A stretch of 64,000 bases of DNA, from the NCBI GenBank assembly GCA_035048815.1, contig JAUCBN010000017.1:16488936-16552935 (forward strand). The letters run 5' to 3'. This DNA is from Abelmoschus esculentus. Lineage: Eukaryota > Streptophyta > Magnoliopsida > Malvales > Malvaceae. The notes beneath the pieces are model-generated. The model saw only the letters and a list, made by a program, of their open reading frames with translations, was not told the DNA's origin and did no database searches. Positions 44,770-56,914 of the stretch are shown here, piece by piece. How positions within the stretch are numbered: the first letter of the stretch is position 1; each line of letters opens with the position of its first letter. Position numbers and translations under genes: made by a program.

Positions 44770-45835
44770 ACTTGAAGCTTGAAGTTGTTCTTCTCATTGC
44801 AAAATTCTTCAAGCAAAACCTTGTGACACAACTCGAGGTTGAAACTCTTCGTCTTCGGAATAACTGGAGTTGTTCTTTTTATTATAAAATTCTCCAAGGT
44901 CTGAAGCTGTTCTTCTTATTACAAAATTCTTCAGACGAAATTCCTTAGACTCATCAAATAATGGAGCTTGAGGCTGTTATTTTCATTTCGAAATTCCTCA
45001 TCTTCGAGAGATCTATAGTTGTTCTTCTTATTATGAAATTCTCTAGATAAGGGTGGCAAAAACCAAGGTTGTTCTTCTTATTATTAAATTCCTCGCAGTT
45101 CGTAGAGTTTGGAGCTATTCTTCTTATTAAGAAATTCTCCAAACTCGTCAAGTGGTGGAAATTGAGGTTGTTCTTCTTATTATGAAATTCCTCATTTCCG
45201 GAATCTGGAGTTGTTCTTCTTATTATGAAATTCTCCAGATAAGAGTAGTGAGATCCGAGGCTGTTCTTCTTATTATGAAATTCCTCGTATCTCGTGGAAT
45301 TTGGAGTTGTTCTTCTTATTATGAAATTCTTCAAACTTAACATCATGCCCGGAGGACTTAATGATGACTCGGAGGATTTAACATCATTCCCGGAGGACTT
45401 ACTAATGACCCGAAGGATTTAGGATCGTATTGCCTCCTTGATTGTGCAAACAATATCATCACTATCGAAGGTGATGGCCCGGAGGATTTAACATCATACC
45501 CAGAGGACTTAATGATGACCCAGAGGATTTAGGATCGTATTGCCTCCTTGATTGTGCAAACGATATCATCACTCCCGAAGGTGATGGCCCAGAGGACTTA
45601 ACATCATGCCCGGAGGACTTAATGATGACCCGGAGGATTTAACATCATGCCCGGAGGACTTACTGATGACCCAAAGGATTTAACAATGGAATATGGAGTT
45701 GTTCTTCTTATTACGAAATTCTCCATCTCCACTGAAGAGTCTGAAGTTGTTCTTCTTATTACGAAATTCTTCAGATGTAAGTGGTGAAACTTGTGGTTGT
45801 TCTTCTTATTATGAAATTCCTCATGTTACACCACT
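44770..45835 (-). repeat. Array of stem-loop repeats, element 2
   Basis: Same design as in element 1: constant loop TTGTTCTTCTTATTATGAAATTC with matched arms such as GCTTGAAG/CTTCAAGC (~44770), GTCTGAAG/CTTCAGAC (~44898), GTTTGGAG/CTCCAAAC (~45108), ATCTGGAG/CTCCAGAT (~45202), CGAGG/CCTCG (~45252), ATGGAG/CTCCAT (~45693) and TCTGAAG/CTTCAGA (~45741). A few units are degenerate. On the sense strand the array is translatable for 130 codons with alternating NFIIRRTT and EEFHNKKN repeats, which I regard as incidental. Confidence 0.85.
45337..45690. repeat. ~41-bp tandem repeat plus a ~110-bp duplicated block, element 2
   Basis: CATCATGCCCGGAGGACTTA and GATGACCCGGAGGATTTA half-units recur. A longer insert starting GATCGTATTGCCTCCTTG is present twice (about 45423 and 45532), a higher-order duplication not seen in element 1. 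Confidence 0.8.
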
Positions 45836-46769
45836 TCTTTCGGGATTCACGCCAAAAGGCTGCCAATATTGTTTGCTGTTGTTGATTTCTTTAAATCTTG
45901 TTTAACAGAAATATCGTGCATTGTTAGTATGCTTCTAATGCAAATATTGCTATTATGATGCATGAGTACTACCTTGAAAGGCATGTATTATCAGTCAGTT
46001 TGTCACTCTGAAGGGACTGATTAACTCTTCTCCCTCTTTTCCGTATTCGAGGTTTTCATCTCACATAGAGAGGGTTACTCTTAATGATTGTCCTCTTTAT
46101 AAAGCTGTCTGAGGCGTTCTTTCGAGACAGATTTCGTTTGAATGTCAGAACATATCTGTTTATATCCGTTATCTTGAGCCGGAAAAATAAATCTTACCTG
46201 TAATCTTAAAACATAATAACGCCAAAAGATTTCCCATATTCATTAATTCATATTAATTAACTAGCATGATGCTTTGGATAGAATTTGAAGGCTCAAAAGA
46301 AAGAAATGAATATCTTTATTGGAGCTTTTCGTAAATTTATGACAAACATGTAAAACAAACAAGGCAAAAACAATTTGAAGGAAAAGGAAAGGAACAAAAT
46401 GTAGGTTCCCAAACGCTTATCACAAGCAATCATCCAGGCCTTTTCCCGAGATATAAATTTAAAAATAAGCTACTTTGTCTAGCGATTCTTCAAATGAGGA
46501 TCCAACTTTGAAACGTGAAGATCCCTCCGTATTGCTTGATAATCGAGAGGCACGAATCACCGGATGCCTATTTCATTTATTTGAGCCGCCATTCCTAGTT
46601 TTTGACCCAAATCCCCCTGTTGGTATCAAGACTCCCTTTTCGAGTTTTCATCTCGACCTCTCCTTTTTCTTTTAATCGCTCTTTTTATGAAGCGCCCTTT
46701 CGGGTTTTCACTTCATTTTCTTTTTTCTCTTTTCCTTTTCTTTTTCTTCTTTTCTTTTTCTTTTTCTTT
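45836..46769 (-). other. 3' untranslated part of Ogre element 2
   Basis: Corresponds to 16969-17897 of element 1. It is pyrimidine-rich near 46700-46770 and has no domain. Confidence 0.65.
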
Positions 46770-47726
46770 AGGCGTAATATCTCTTAACTGAATCAGAATT
46801 CACCGGCTTGTTTAATTCTTGTCCGTCCATTTCAGTCAAGATCAATGCGCTTCCGGAAAAGGCCTTTCCCAATTCGGTATCCATTTTCCTCGGAAATCTT
46901 GGTGTATAGGCAAGATCTTTTTAAGCACTAGATCCCCTTCTCGGAATTCTTGCGGACGAACTTTCTTATCATAAGCTCAAATCATCCGCTTCTGATACAT
47001 TTGACTATGACAGATAGCTTTCAACTACTTTTCTTCGATTAGATTCAACTGATCCAAACGAATCTGTATCCACTCTGCATCATTTAGCTTCGTTTCTGAC
47101 AATACTCGAAGAGATGGGATTTCAACTTCCAAAGGTAGCACTGCTTCAGTACCATATACTAGGGAATATGGTGTTGCCCCGGTAGAAGTCCTTATCGAAG
47201 TTCGGTACGCGAATAAGGCAAAAGGAAGCCTTTCATGCCAATCTCGGTAGGTTTCAGTCATCTTTGATATGATCTTCTTAATGTTCTTGTTTGCTGCCTC
47301 AACGGCTCCATTCATCTTTGGCCGGTATGCCACAGAGTTGTGATGAATTATTTTAAACTACTTATAGGTTTTTGCTATCAATCTGTTGTTGAAATTGGTA
47401 GCATTATCTGTGATGGTTCGCTCTGGTAGACCATACCGACAAATAATCTCTTTCTTCAAGAACTTACAAACTGTTGTTCTTGTGATGTTAGCGTAGGAGA
47501 CAGCTTTTATCCACTTGGTGAAATAATCGATAGCCACCAGGATAAAGCGATGCCCATTTAAAGCCTTGGGGTGAATCTACCCGATTATATCTAATCCCCA
47601 AACAGCAAAAGGCCAGGGCAAATTCATTGTATGTAACGGTACTGGCGGAGAATTGATTTTATCTGCATAGATTTGGCATTTATGACACTTTTTGGCATAT
47701 TCTATGTTATCCCTTTCCATAGTAGA
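46770..47726 (-). pseudogene. Integrase region of Ogre element 2 (broken)
   Basis: Open piece 47333-47025 contains GAVEAANKN (catalytic Glu) and TGATPYSLVYGTEAVLPLEVE without the frameshift of element 1. Further stops occur near 47358, 47580 and 47035, and ~19 bases are deleted near 46866. The stop 47727-47729 (TGA) precedes STMERD at the same codon as in element 1. Confidence 0.78.
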
Positions 47727-50196
47727 TCAGTAGTATCCGTATCTCATTATTTTTTGTGCCATCGAGAAACCATTGGCATGTGTACCGCAAATTCTATCAT
47801 ACACCTCTTCTAGAATACTTTTAGCCTCACTGGCATTGACACATCTTAGCAACACTTGATCTTTGCTCTTTCTGTACAAGACGTCGCCATCCAGTACATA
47901 TGCAACAGCCATTCTTCTGATTGTTCTCTTTTCAACGTCATTAGCTCCAAATGGGTAAGCTTGGAACTTGATATATTGTAGAATATCAAAATACCAAGGA
48001 TTGTCGTCCTCTTCTTCCAAGTTGCAGCAATGGGCATATGTTTCATAGCTCTGCATCCGGATTAGCATCATATCCTTCGGTCTATTTGCTTGGAATACCG
48101 AGGTTAGTGCAACTAAGACATCTACCATTTGTTGTCCTCTCTAGGAAGGTATACAAATGTTATCTCTTTAAATTCTTCAATTAGATCCAATATCAACTTT
48201 CGATATTCTATCAACTTCGTGTCTTTGGTTTCCCATTCTCCACGTAGCTGATAAATAACTAAGGTTGAATCTCCGTATACCTTCAAGGCTTTTATCTTTC
48301 TTTCTATTGCGGCCTTTAAACCCATGACACATGCTTCGTATTCAGCCATATTGTTAGTGCACAAAAATTCTAACTTGCTCGTGAGAGGGTAATGTACGTC
48401 ATCCGAAGATATCAGTACAACTTCGATTCCTCGTCTGAGGGCGTTGACTGCCCCGTCGAAATATAATTTCTATTTTTCCATTTCTTCATTTTCTTCAACG
48501 GAAACAGTCATTACATCCTCATCAGGAAAATCAAAATTCAGAGGCTCATAATCATCCGAGGCTCTGCTCGCAAGAAAGTCAACTATGGCACTCCCTTTAA
48601 TTGCCTTTTGGTTGACGTATACTATGTCAAATTCGAACAACAACATTTGTCATCGTGTCAATCTCCCGGTCAATGCGGGTGCTTCCATTAGAAACTTCAA
48701 TGGATCGAGCTTTAATATCAACCACGTGGTATGGTACAACAAATATTGTCTGTGTCGACGAGTAACCCAAACAAGTGCACAACACATCTTTTGGATAAAT
48801 GGGTACCGTGCCTCGCATTCGGTAAACTTCTTACTCAGGTAATAGATTGTTCTTTTCTTCTTTCCAGTGTCATCATGTTGCCCCAATACGCACCCATAGA
48901 ATTCTCGAACACCGTTAAGTAAAGGATTAATGGTCTCTCAGGAACTAGCGCCACCAATATTGGTGCGTTTGACAAATATTGTTTGATCTTGTCCAATGTT
49001 TCCTAACATTCATCATTCCACTCACTTGGGTTGTTCTTCCGAAATAGTTTAAAAACGGGATCGTATTTATCGGTTAGCTGAGAAATAAACTGAGACACGT
49101 AGTTCAGTCTCCCAAGGAAGCCACGAACCTCTTTCTGTGTTTTGAGAGGTGGCAAATTTTTTATTGTCTTGACTTTATCGGGATCAATTTTGATGCCCCT
49201 TTGACTGACAACAAAACCAAGTAGCTTGCCGGATGTGACCCCAAACGTACATTTATTAGGGTTAAGCTTCAGCTGATACTTTCGTAGCCTTTGGAACAAC
49301 TTTTTCAAATCCTGTACATGTCCATCTTCTGTTTGGGACTTAGCTATCATATCGTCCACATAAACTTCGATTTCTTTGTGCATCATGTCGTGAAACAGTG
49401 TCACCATAGCTCTCTGGTATGTGACCCCGGCGTTCTTTAACCCAAAAGGCATGACTTTATAGCAGAACGTGCCCAGAGTATGGTAAAAGTTGTCTTCTTC
49501 ATATCTTCCGGATTCATTTTGATCTGATTATAACCCGAGAACCCATCCATGAAAGAGAACTATGAATGCCCCGAAGTATTATCTACTAGAACATCTATGT
49601 AGGGTAGAGGGAAATTGTCTTTCGGGCTTGCCCTGTTCAGATCCCTATAATACACACACATCCGAACTTTCCCATCTTTCTTTGGCACGGGGACTATGTT
49701 TGCTACCCATTTCGGGTATGCTTCCACCTGTAGGAAGCCTTCATCGGTCTGCTTTTGCACTTCTTCCTTGATTTTCAATAACATTTTCGGCCTCAGCCTC
49801 CTGAGCTTCTGTTGTATGGGCTTGTAATCTGGGCTGATAGGCAACTTGTGGACCATAATATCGGTATTCAAGCCCGACATATCTTGATACGACCATGTAA
49901 AGACATCTTTGAATTCTCGCAATAAATCTATCAAATTTTGCTTTGCCCCTGGTGGAAATGTTGCTCCGATCATGACTTCTTTTTTCTCTTCTTCGGTACC
50001 CAGATTCAGAGTTTCTATCTCTTCTTTGTGGGGCATGATTTGCTTATATTCTTGCTCCACCAATCTTAGTAATTCTTCAGGAATCTCGTAGTCCGCATTA
50101 TCTTCATACTCATTGATTTCTGTTAGACAAGAGATCATTTTCAAATCTATTTCGGGTTTAGGCCCAGAATTATTCATGCGATCATTGTTCGGGAAC
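47727..50196 (-). pseudogene. RT / RNase H / archaeal-type RNase H region of Ogre element 2
   Basis: Pieces: 50309-49560 (RT N-terminal part, open through the positions where element 1 has stops: KQNLIDLL, IQQKLRR, QKQTDEGF), 49452-49003 with YVDD, and 48886-48650, 48364-48122 and 48128-47727 for the RNase H domains. NMAEYEACVMGL retains the expected Glu. A small deletion near 49471 and stops near 49003 and 48480 break the frame. Confidence 0.82.
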
Positions 50197-50400
50197 CTGC
50201 GAAGAAAATTTGTATAGTTGGATGGGAATAATAGATGAATAAAGAATGAAATGAATGAAGCGAATGAAAGAAAATAAAAATGTTTGTCTTTGAACAAAGG
50301 GAAAAACATCTTTATTCGCTAATGAAAATTATGAAAAAACCCTTTACAGAAAATCTCCTATACTCGCGGGCGAAAAGTACAGGATGGTTTATGTCATTAC
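50197..50400 (-). other. Predicted intron between protease and RT, Ogre element 2
   Basis: ACAGA/GTAATG ... TTTCTTCGCAG/GTTCCC, 204 nt, same phase and same stop-overlapping donor as element 1. Confidence 0.75.
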
Positions 50401-51720
50401 TCTGTCTTAAAAACTACAGGTAAATCCTCTATAGTCCAATTATTCAAAGTCTCGCCAGGGAGGCACGGACGAATTTTCTCCAGTAGATTCATCCTCGGGC
50501 CTTCGGAAATTTCTCCTACCATCAGTCCTTCAAATGCTTCCCCAAAGATCTCTTCTTCTTGCAGCCTAATAGCTTCCAAGCGATTCTTCTCCGCTTGTTC
50601 AGTGACATTCACAAACCTGTGAGAGATAAAGTCGATTTTTGCACTCAATGAGACTGGCTTCTTGATTGCAGTCCTTCCATACTTATTTCAGTAGGCCTTG
50701 ATTGAAAAGCCTAACCCGGCTCGCCCTTTCTTCATAACAACGGACTTCGGGCGTAAGCTTCCTTGTAACCTTCTTCTTAATCCTCCTCTGGCTTTGGCTC
50801 CTTTGCCAAAGGTCTGCTTGACGGTCATCTCAGTATAGTCTGATAACTTCGGACAGGGGAATTTAGCACCTTCAGCTACAAATGCAGCGTTAATAAACTC
50901 TAAAGCCCTAAAAGAGCATTCTAACGCTTCCTCATTTGCTTGCACATATGGCGTATCCATGGAGACGGATGCAATGATGTCTTTTTTCGCCCCGATACAC
51001 ACGAGTTTCCCATCTACCACAAACTTCAGCTTCTGGTGAAGTGATGATGGCACTGCCCCGGCGGAATGGATCCAAGGTCTGCCGAGCAAACAATTGTAGG
51101 TGGGCTTAATATCCATTACAACAAAATCTATGTTGTACATGGATGGCCCAATCAGCAACGAGACTTCAATCCTTCCCAACACATCCCTTGTGGTCCCATC
51201 GAATGCTCTGACCATATTCTAGTAGCTTTTCATATGCGTAACATCTATGGGCAACCTTTGCAAAGTTGCCATAGGTAGCACATTCAAAGCCGATCCATTG
51301 TCCATTAGAACTCCCGGTACCACGTGACCCTTGCAGTGGGTCGTGATGTTTAAAGCTTTGATAGATCCCATTTCACCATCAGGGACCTCATCATCGGTGA
51401 ACATTATGTAATTGTCCACGGTAATATGATTAACGATTCGGTCCAACTTGTTCACTGAGATGTCCTTTGGGACAAAAGTCTGGTTTAATACTTTCAAAAA
51501 GGCGTCACGATGCCCTTCAGAACTTAATAGCAAATCGAGGATAGAGATTCTGGCGTGTTGCATTTTTAACTGTTTCACGATATTATACTCGCTGTGCTTC
51601 AGGAACCGCAGAAACTCATACGCTTATTCCTCGATGACAGGCTCATTCACCTTCGAAGTCGGATCTATGAAAATTTTCTTCTTCTCCACGAGCTTAGTTT
51701 GGTCCTCTTCTTTTTCTTGA
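50397..51720 (-). pseudogene. Protease and G-patch-like segment of Ogre element 2
   Basis: Open pieces 51578-51219, 51215-50688 and 50648-50397. The active-site region reads VLMDNGSALNVLP (D-N-G kept). Trp is kept in GRPWIHS where element 1 has a stop. KKGRAGLGFSIKAY is followed by a stop at 50688. This region is better preserved than in element 1. Confidence 0.78.
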
Positions 51721-51721
51721 G

Positions 51722-53764
51722 CCGGCGAGTAACATCTCCCGCTCCTTGTGAAATGACCTACCTCATTCACTAGCTCCTATATTTCCACCTTCTCAACAGT
51801 TTCAGATTTTCCTGGTTGTACCTCCTCAATGGGCTTCAAGCTACTTGGCCCAGCCACACTCGCAGCGTAATTCCATAGAACCCTTTGTGTATCCTTAAAT
51901 GGGAAGGGTGCTAGAGGGGTAATTACTATGCGAGGAGCATTTTTCGATCCAAATGGATTACTGCCCCTTGGTCGAGCTGAGATGACTAGTGGCCTGTTTG
52001 CACTGTATTTCGGCCCGGTATTTTCAAACGTGCATACATTCATCATTTTCCGGCTACCTCTCTTTGTAAAGAACTTCACCTCCTTGTTGTCCATCATTCC
52101 TTGTAACAGGCTCCTAAACTCACTACACTGTTGAATTGCATGCCCGTGTTCTTGATGGAATTCGCAATACAAGCCTACCTCGGTAGACTATTTCATTTTC
52201 ATCCATTGGCAGACGAGCCCGTTGTCAAATAGTTGTTGAAAACCCACTTTAATGGTGATCGAAATTCTGACACACTCATTTTAACTTGCCTTGTTTGGTC
52301 CTCTTCAATTGCATTCACGCCCCGACCGCCATAATTCGGTTGTGGGTTTGTTGAGACACTGGGTTTATCAAATTTCAAGACCCCGACATTCATCATGTTC
52401 TGGACAATCCTCTTAAAGGCAGTGCAGTTCTCGATGCTATGTCCCTGAACATTAGCATGGTATACACACTAGGTCTTCGGATCATACCAGTGTGGATAAG
52501 GGGGTTTGACCGGTATGATGAAATACGGGCGAATCAAATCAGCATCGTGTAGCTGAGTGTACAACTCAGCATACGTAACTTGGATAAGTGAGAAAGTCGG
52601 TCTCTCCCATTTTGAGTCTTTCTTGTTTGGTCCCTACGAACTGCCTGCTCTCGTCCCTGGTTTGGAAATTGTCACATTTCTCGAGGGTTTATACACGACA
52701 GCATTATTTACCTCGTCTTTTTTTTTGAAGTTCTTCTTGGAACTGTCCGATCCTTCAATTCTCCCGCTTTTGATAGCTACCTCCACCAACTCTTCGGTAG
52801 CAACTATTTGAGAGAAGCTCTACATAGATGTGCTTGTGAACAGACGATCATACATCGGCCCCTTCAATGTCTCCACAAACATGTGGGTCATTTCTCGCTC
52901 AATCAACGGAGGCTGCACCTGAGAGGCCAGATCTCTCCATCTATGGGCATACTGTCAGAATGTTTCGTTAGAATTTTGCCCCATCTGTTGTAACATATCT
53001 CTAGTGGGTCTCATCTCCAACACATGCTTGTAATTTTCCATGAAGGCGTGATATAGGACCTTCCATGACCTTATCTTCTCCCGGCTGAGTTGTTTGTACC
53101 ACCGGATAGCAGAACCCGTCAGGCTATCCTGAAAGCAATGGATCAACAGCTTCTCATCCTTGCTAAAAGCGGCCATATTCCAACAATACATCGTCATGTG
53201 GGCGCTTGGACACGACGTCTCGTCGTACTTCTCGAAGTCATGCATTTTGAATTTCGGTGGAAGGACCAAATCAAAAACTAAGCTGAGATCGAACGCATTG
53301 GTGCTATTATCCGTCGACCCTTGGGCTTGGATTTCTTGGATCTTTGCTTCAAGTGCCTTAAAGTGATTAGCATACTTCTTCTCCATGTCCTGTCGTATTT
53401 TCTCCACTTCACTCATGAAGTTGAGATCTGGCACTTCATCGATATTCGGAGAGAAGTCATCAACTTCCACGGGGTGACTCATGGATGCCCCTACTACGTT
53501 AAGCTGCACTCTCCCTAGGACTAAATGCACTTCTGGTTGCCCCCTTACGTGAGTTACCGTATCCGCCTATCCTTCAGCTTCATCTGCCCCTCTCATCGAT
53601 GCTTTGCCTTTCTCATCCTGCTTCGAGCCTAATAAAGCGGCTATCTGACTAATAATATTCGTCTAAATTTTGGTGAAGCCATCTTTCATGCCATTTTCTA
53701 TCACATCCAAGCGATTTGCAAATTCAGCATGATGATCCTCTAGTTTCTGTAGTCTTTCTTCCAT
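51722..53764 (-). pseudogene. gag of Ogre element 2
   Basis: The largest open piece, 53530-52955 (191 codons), holds the coiled-coil and capsid-like core (LPPKFKMHDFEKYDETSCP ... HCFQDSLTGSAIRWYKQLSR ... ENYKHVLEM). The knuckle CEFHQEHGHAIQQC lies in 52172-51777. Stops at 53664-53666 and 52469-52471 are shared with element 1. Confidence 0.8.
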
Positions 53765-53985
53765 TGCTAGTTTCTTGGTGCGCGGGCGCGTCGAGTATGT
53801 GTATAGTATGTTTGCAATTTTTAAATTCACTGCCATAAAATCTTTATTATTAAACTTTATTTTAATAAATAATGCACATGATGAATGAATGCATGAATGC
53901 AAGGGGATATTAAATTCGAAAAACAATCTCTTAGAAACATCCGTTTGTCCAAAAAGGATTCACTACAACTTAAAGATAATCTACA

Positions 53986-56099
53986 GAAAATTGTTGGCCC
54001 TAATCCCTAAATTGGTCAACTCATGTAGCAGGCGGATGATGGCTTCTCCGTGCTCTTGCTCGACGTTCGGCTGGTTCAGAAGAGTTATAGCTTCTCTCGA
54101 CAATATATGTACGTAAGACGCAATACTTCTGACTTGTCCCTTGAAGTTGACCAACTCACTGTTCTGACTCTGGATCGTGCGTTGTGTTGCTTCATACTTC
54201 GTCTTCCACGCCTCTCCAGCATTTTAACACAAAGCTCCTTCGAAGTCGACTAACTTTTCTTGCAACTCTTGTACTTGGCCCTCGAGCGAGGCAATCTTTT
54301 GTTGAAGCTCCTCATTTTCCTTTTCTATCTTGGCTTTGTCTACATTGTGATACTTGACAACCAATTCTTCTAGCTGTGTTACCTGAGTTGTCAACTCACG
54401 GTTCTTCGCTTGCTCTTTGTCCGATTTCTTCCTAGCTTTGGAACTTGCTTATCTTGCTTCACGGTATTTCTTTTCATAAAGCCTCTTGTATTCCTCTTTT
54501 TCCCTTAAGGCCTTGTCCAAGCGGTCAGAACTATCCCCGATACTCTTGTTTTCTCCTGCCCTTGGATATTTCCTTTTACGCCCCTCGGATACTTCTTGTG
54601 CTTCTCTCAAATCTCAGCATAACCTTTCGATCTGAAGTGCCATCTCTTTCTCTTTCTTGTATCTGCACCTGGTATTTTGTGAGGTTCAATTCCTGTGTAA
54701 GTTCATAGATTTTCTTCTCTTGTTTCTGAAAATCCAACTCCTGATCCTCCTTGAGCTTCTCTAAAGCTGATGGTGCTTCTAAGGTTACCTTGCTTGACGA
54801 CGGTCCCTCATCCCTCGATATTCCTTGAAAAACTCCATCGTTCACCCTTTGCTCTCTCTATTCTTTATATTGGGCCATGACCTCGAACTCTCGATAGGGC
54901 TAAACTCTCCTAGGCGAATCCCAAGCTTTTACAATCTGAGCTATCTTGGATTTGTACCCCTCGCTTTGGTGTGAAAAACTGAAACTTGCCATCCCCGCTG
55001 TGGCTGGTATGAACTATCTCGATCCAAACTGCCTCGAAACTAACAATGGGCAGTAAGTCGTTCTACCTCATATACCTGCTAATGGGATCCAATCGCTATC
55101 TCCGCACCGATATCGAAAAGTCGTCCCCCTATTCAACCAGCAGGCTTTCCAAACGATGTCCGAATCTGTCAAATCTCGAAAAAGATCGCTCCATTAGACT
55201 TCGATCTTCTTCTCCAAAACACAGCTCTTTAGGTGCTCTTCGATGGGTGAGTAAGTAGTCCTGAACCTTAAGGCGCTATACGGAGAGCTCCAACAGTGGC
55301 CTCTGAACTATATCTCCAAAAGCTGTGCACATCCCCAAAATCTTCCTTCGCCGGCCCTCTTGCACGCGGTCAGTGATCTATAGATCTCGGCTAGTATGGC
55401 AGGAACCGGATTTACGCCTTTGAATAACCTCTCGAACAAATCAACCGTGGATGGGTCTATGTGCTCAGGAGTTCTGGGAAATAGCACCAACCCATAGATG
55501 TAATGGGCGTACATCCTTCTTGCTTTGGTGGGCTCTTCGCTGCTTGCGGCTATCAAATCCTTGAAAACCTTCCAACTCACTCTCTGTCTTTCCTCGCTTA
55601 CGTCTTTGTGGTCATGACCTGTTACCTTCTAGTCCCAAAACTATTTATCTTTGCCGGTGATCTGCATCAATTTCTTCTTGAACCCTGAAGTGTTGTTGGG
55701 CTTCATATATATCTTATCGTTCTTTATCGCCGGACAATTGATCAGAACTTCATACTCCTCTAGTGTAGGCATCATGTCGATCTTCCCAAAGGTAAAATAG
55801 TTGTAAGCGGGATTCCAGAACTGCGTCATCTCCCTCATTAGGTGTCTATCAATAGGGGCCTTCACTAACAAAGCAATGTCTCCAAACTCCCTCTTGAACT
55901 GATCTTTCATGTCATTACTCCACTGTTCCCATATCTCTTGGACTTCGGAGAGACAAGGACTTTGATTCGTGCTAATCCTAACATACCCTTTCAGCGCTAA
56001 GACACTCCCTGATGGCAAACTACCTTTCTCGTGCTGAACTGACTCTGACCATGTCCAGACTTCCGTATTATCTTTGCATATAATGATCCCTTCTGACAT
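53986..56099 (-). pseudogene. ORF1 of Ogre element 2
   Basis: Starts MSEGIIICKDNTEVWTWSES at 56099. Open to TAG 55641, with a second TAG four codons later. Then 55580-55308 (plant mobile domain-like), more decayed pieces, and the coiled-coil part 54845-54576 and beyond. At the position of element 1's TAG 25909 the frame is open (YREFEVMAQY), showing that domain and coiled coil belong to one ORF. The coiled-coil region is longer here: about 120 extra bases near 54190-54340 encode additional heptads missing from element 1. Confidence 0.78.
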
Positions 56100-56914
56100 T
56101 TTTGGATACTTCTAACTTTACTGTTTTCCAAATTAATACTCATGCAAATGATATGCCAAGTAAAAATAAAATACACAAAAGGACCAAAATAATAAAAACA
56201 GAAAGGAAAAAATGTTAGTAAGATAAATATAAAGATAAAACAGGATAATAAAAATGTCTGAAAAATAACCATAGAGCAGTTAAAAATGTAAATAAAAGTA
56301 ACCAGAGAACAGGCTAAATTGCGCAAAATAACCAGAGAGCATGCTAAATTGCGTAAAATAACCAGAGAGCAGGTTAAGTTGTATAAAATAACCAGAGAGC
56401 ATGTTAACAGAAAAATCCTAAGTTTGGCGGCATTTCGGCAGCATATCGCCTTATCTTATGGTTCCTGTCTGACTCTAGAAGGGGTAGGTTTCTACTCTAT
56501 ATGTGGTTTTTGGTCTAGACACTGGGTTCCCGAACTTTCGTTATCGCCTACTGCGACGATAAGACATCGATTTGGTGGTATAGGTCCCTTACAACGGAGG
56601 TGAAGACCCCACGATGCGTAAGGTTAGTATATCGGAAGCAAATAAAAATTCGAAACTCAGAGCTAGAGAGCATCACGTCGGATAATATCTAACTCCCACA
56701 TAAGGGTAAAAGCTCGGATTGAGAGCTAATGCATGAATGACAAGGTATATCATAAAAGTAAAAAGTTATCCTCATTCAAATAATGTTCACTTAACAATAA
56801 AAAATTAAATTAATATCTATCCTCAAAATGCCAAAATGCCACGTAAAAATTTAAAAAGTTAGGCCTGACTCACAAAAAATAAAATTTTTTAGGTCCCCAG
56901 CGGAGTCGCCAAGC
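56100..56914 (-). other. 5' leader of Ogre element 2, with PBS
   Basis: The PBS is at 56894-56911 (minus-strand TGGCGACTCCGCTGGGG), a few bases from the LTR. An ~33-bp tandem repeat with core ATAACCAGAGAGCA is present about four times at 56266-56410, expanded relative to element 1. Confidence 0.75.

Noticed and set aside
44954..45346. 130-codon repetitive ORF on the element-sense strand
   Set aside because: It is an open frame through the stem-loop repeats, not conserved as an ORF in element 1, with no start context or domain.
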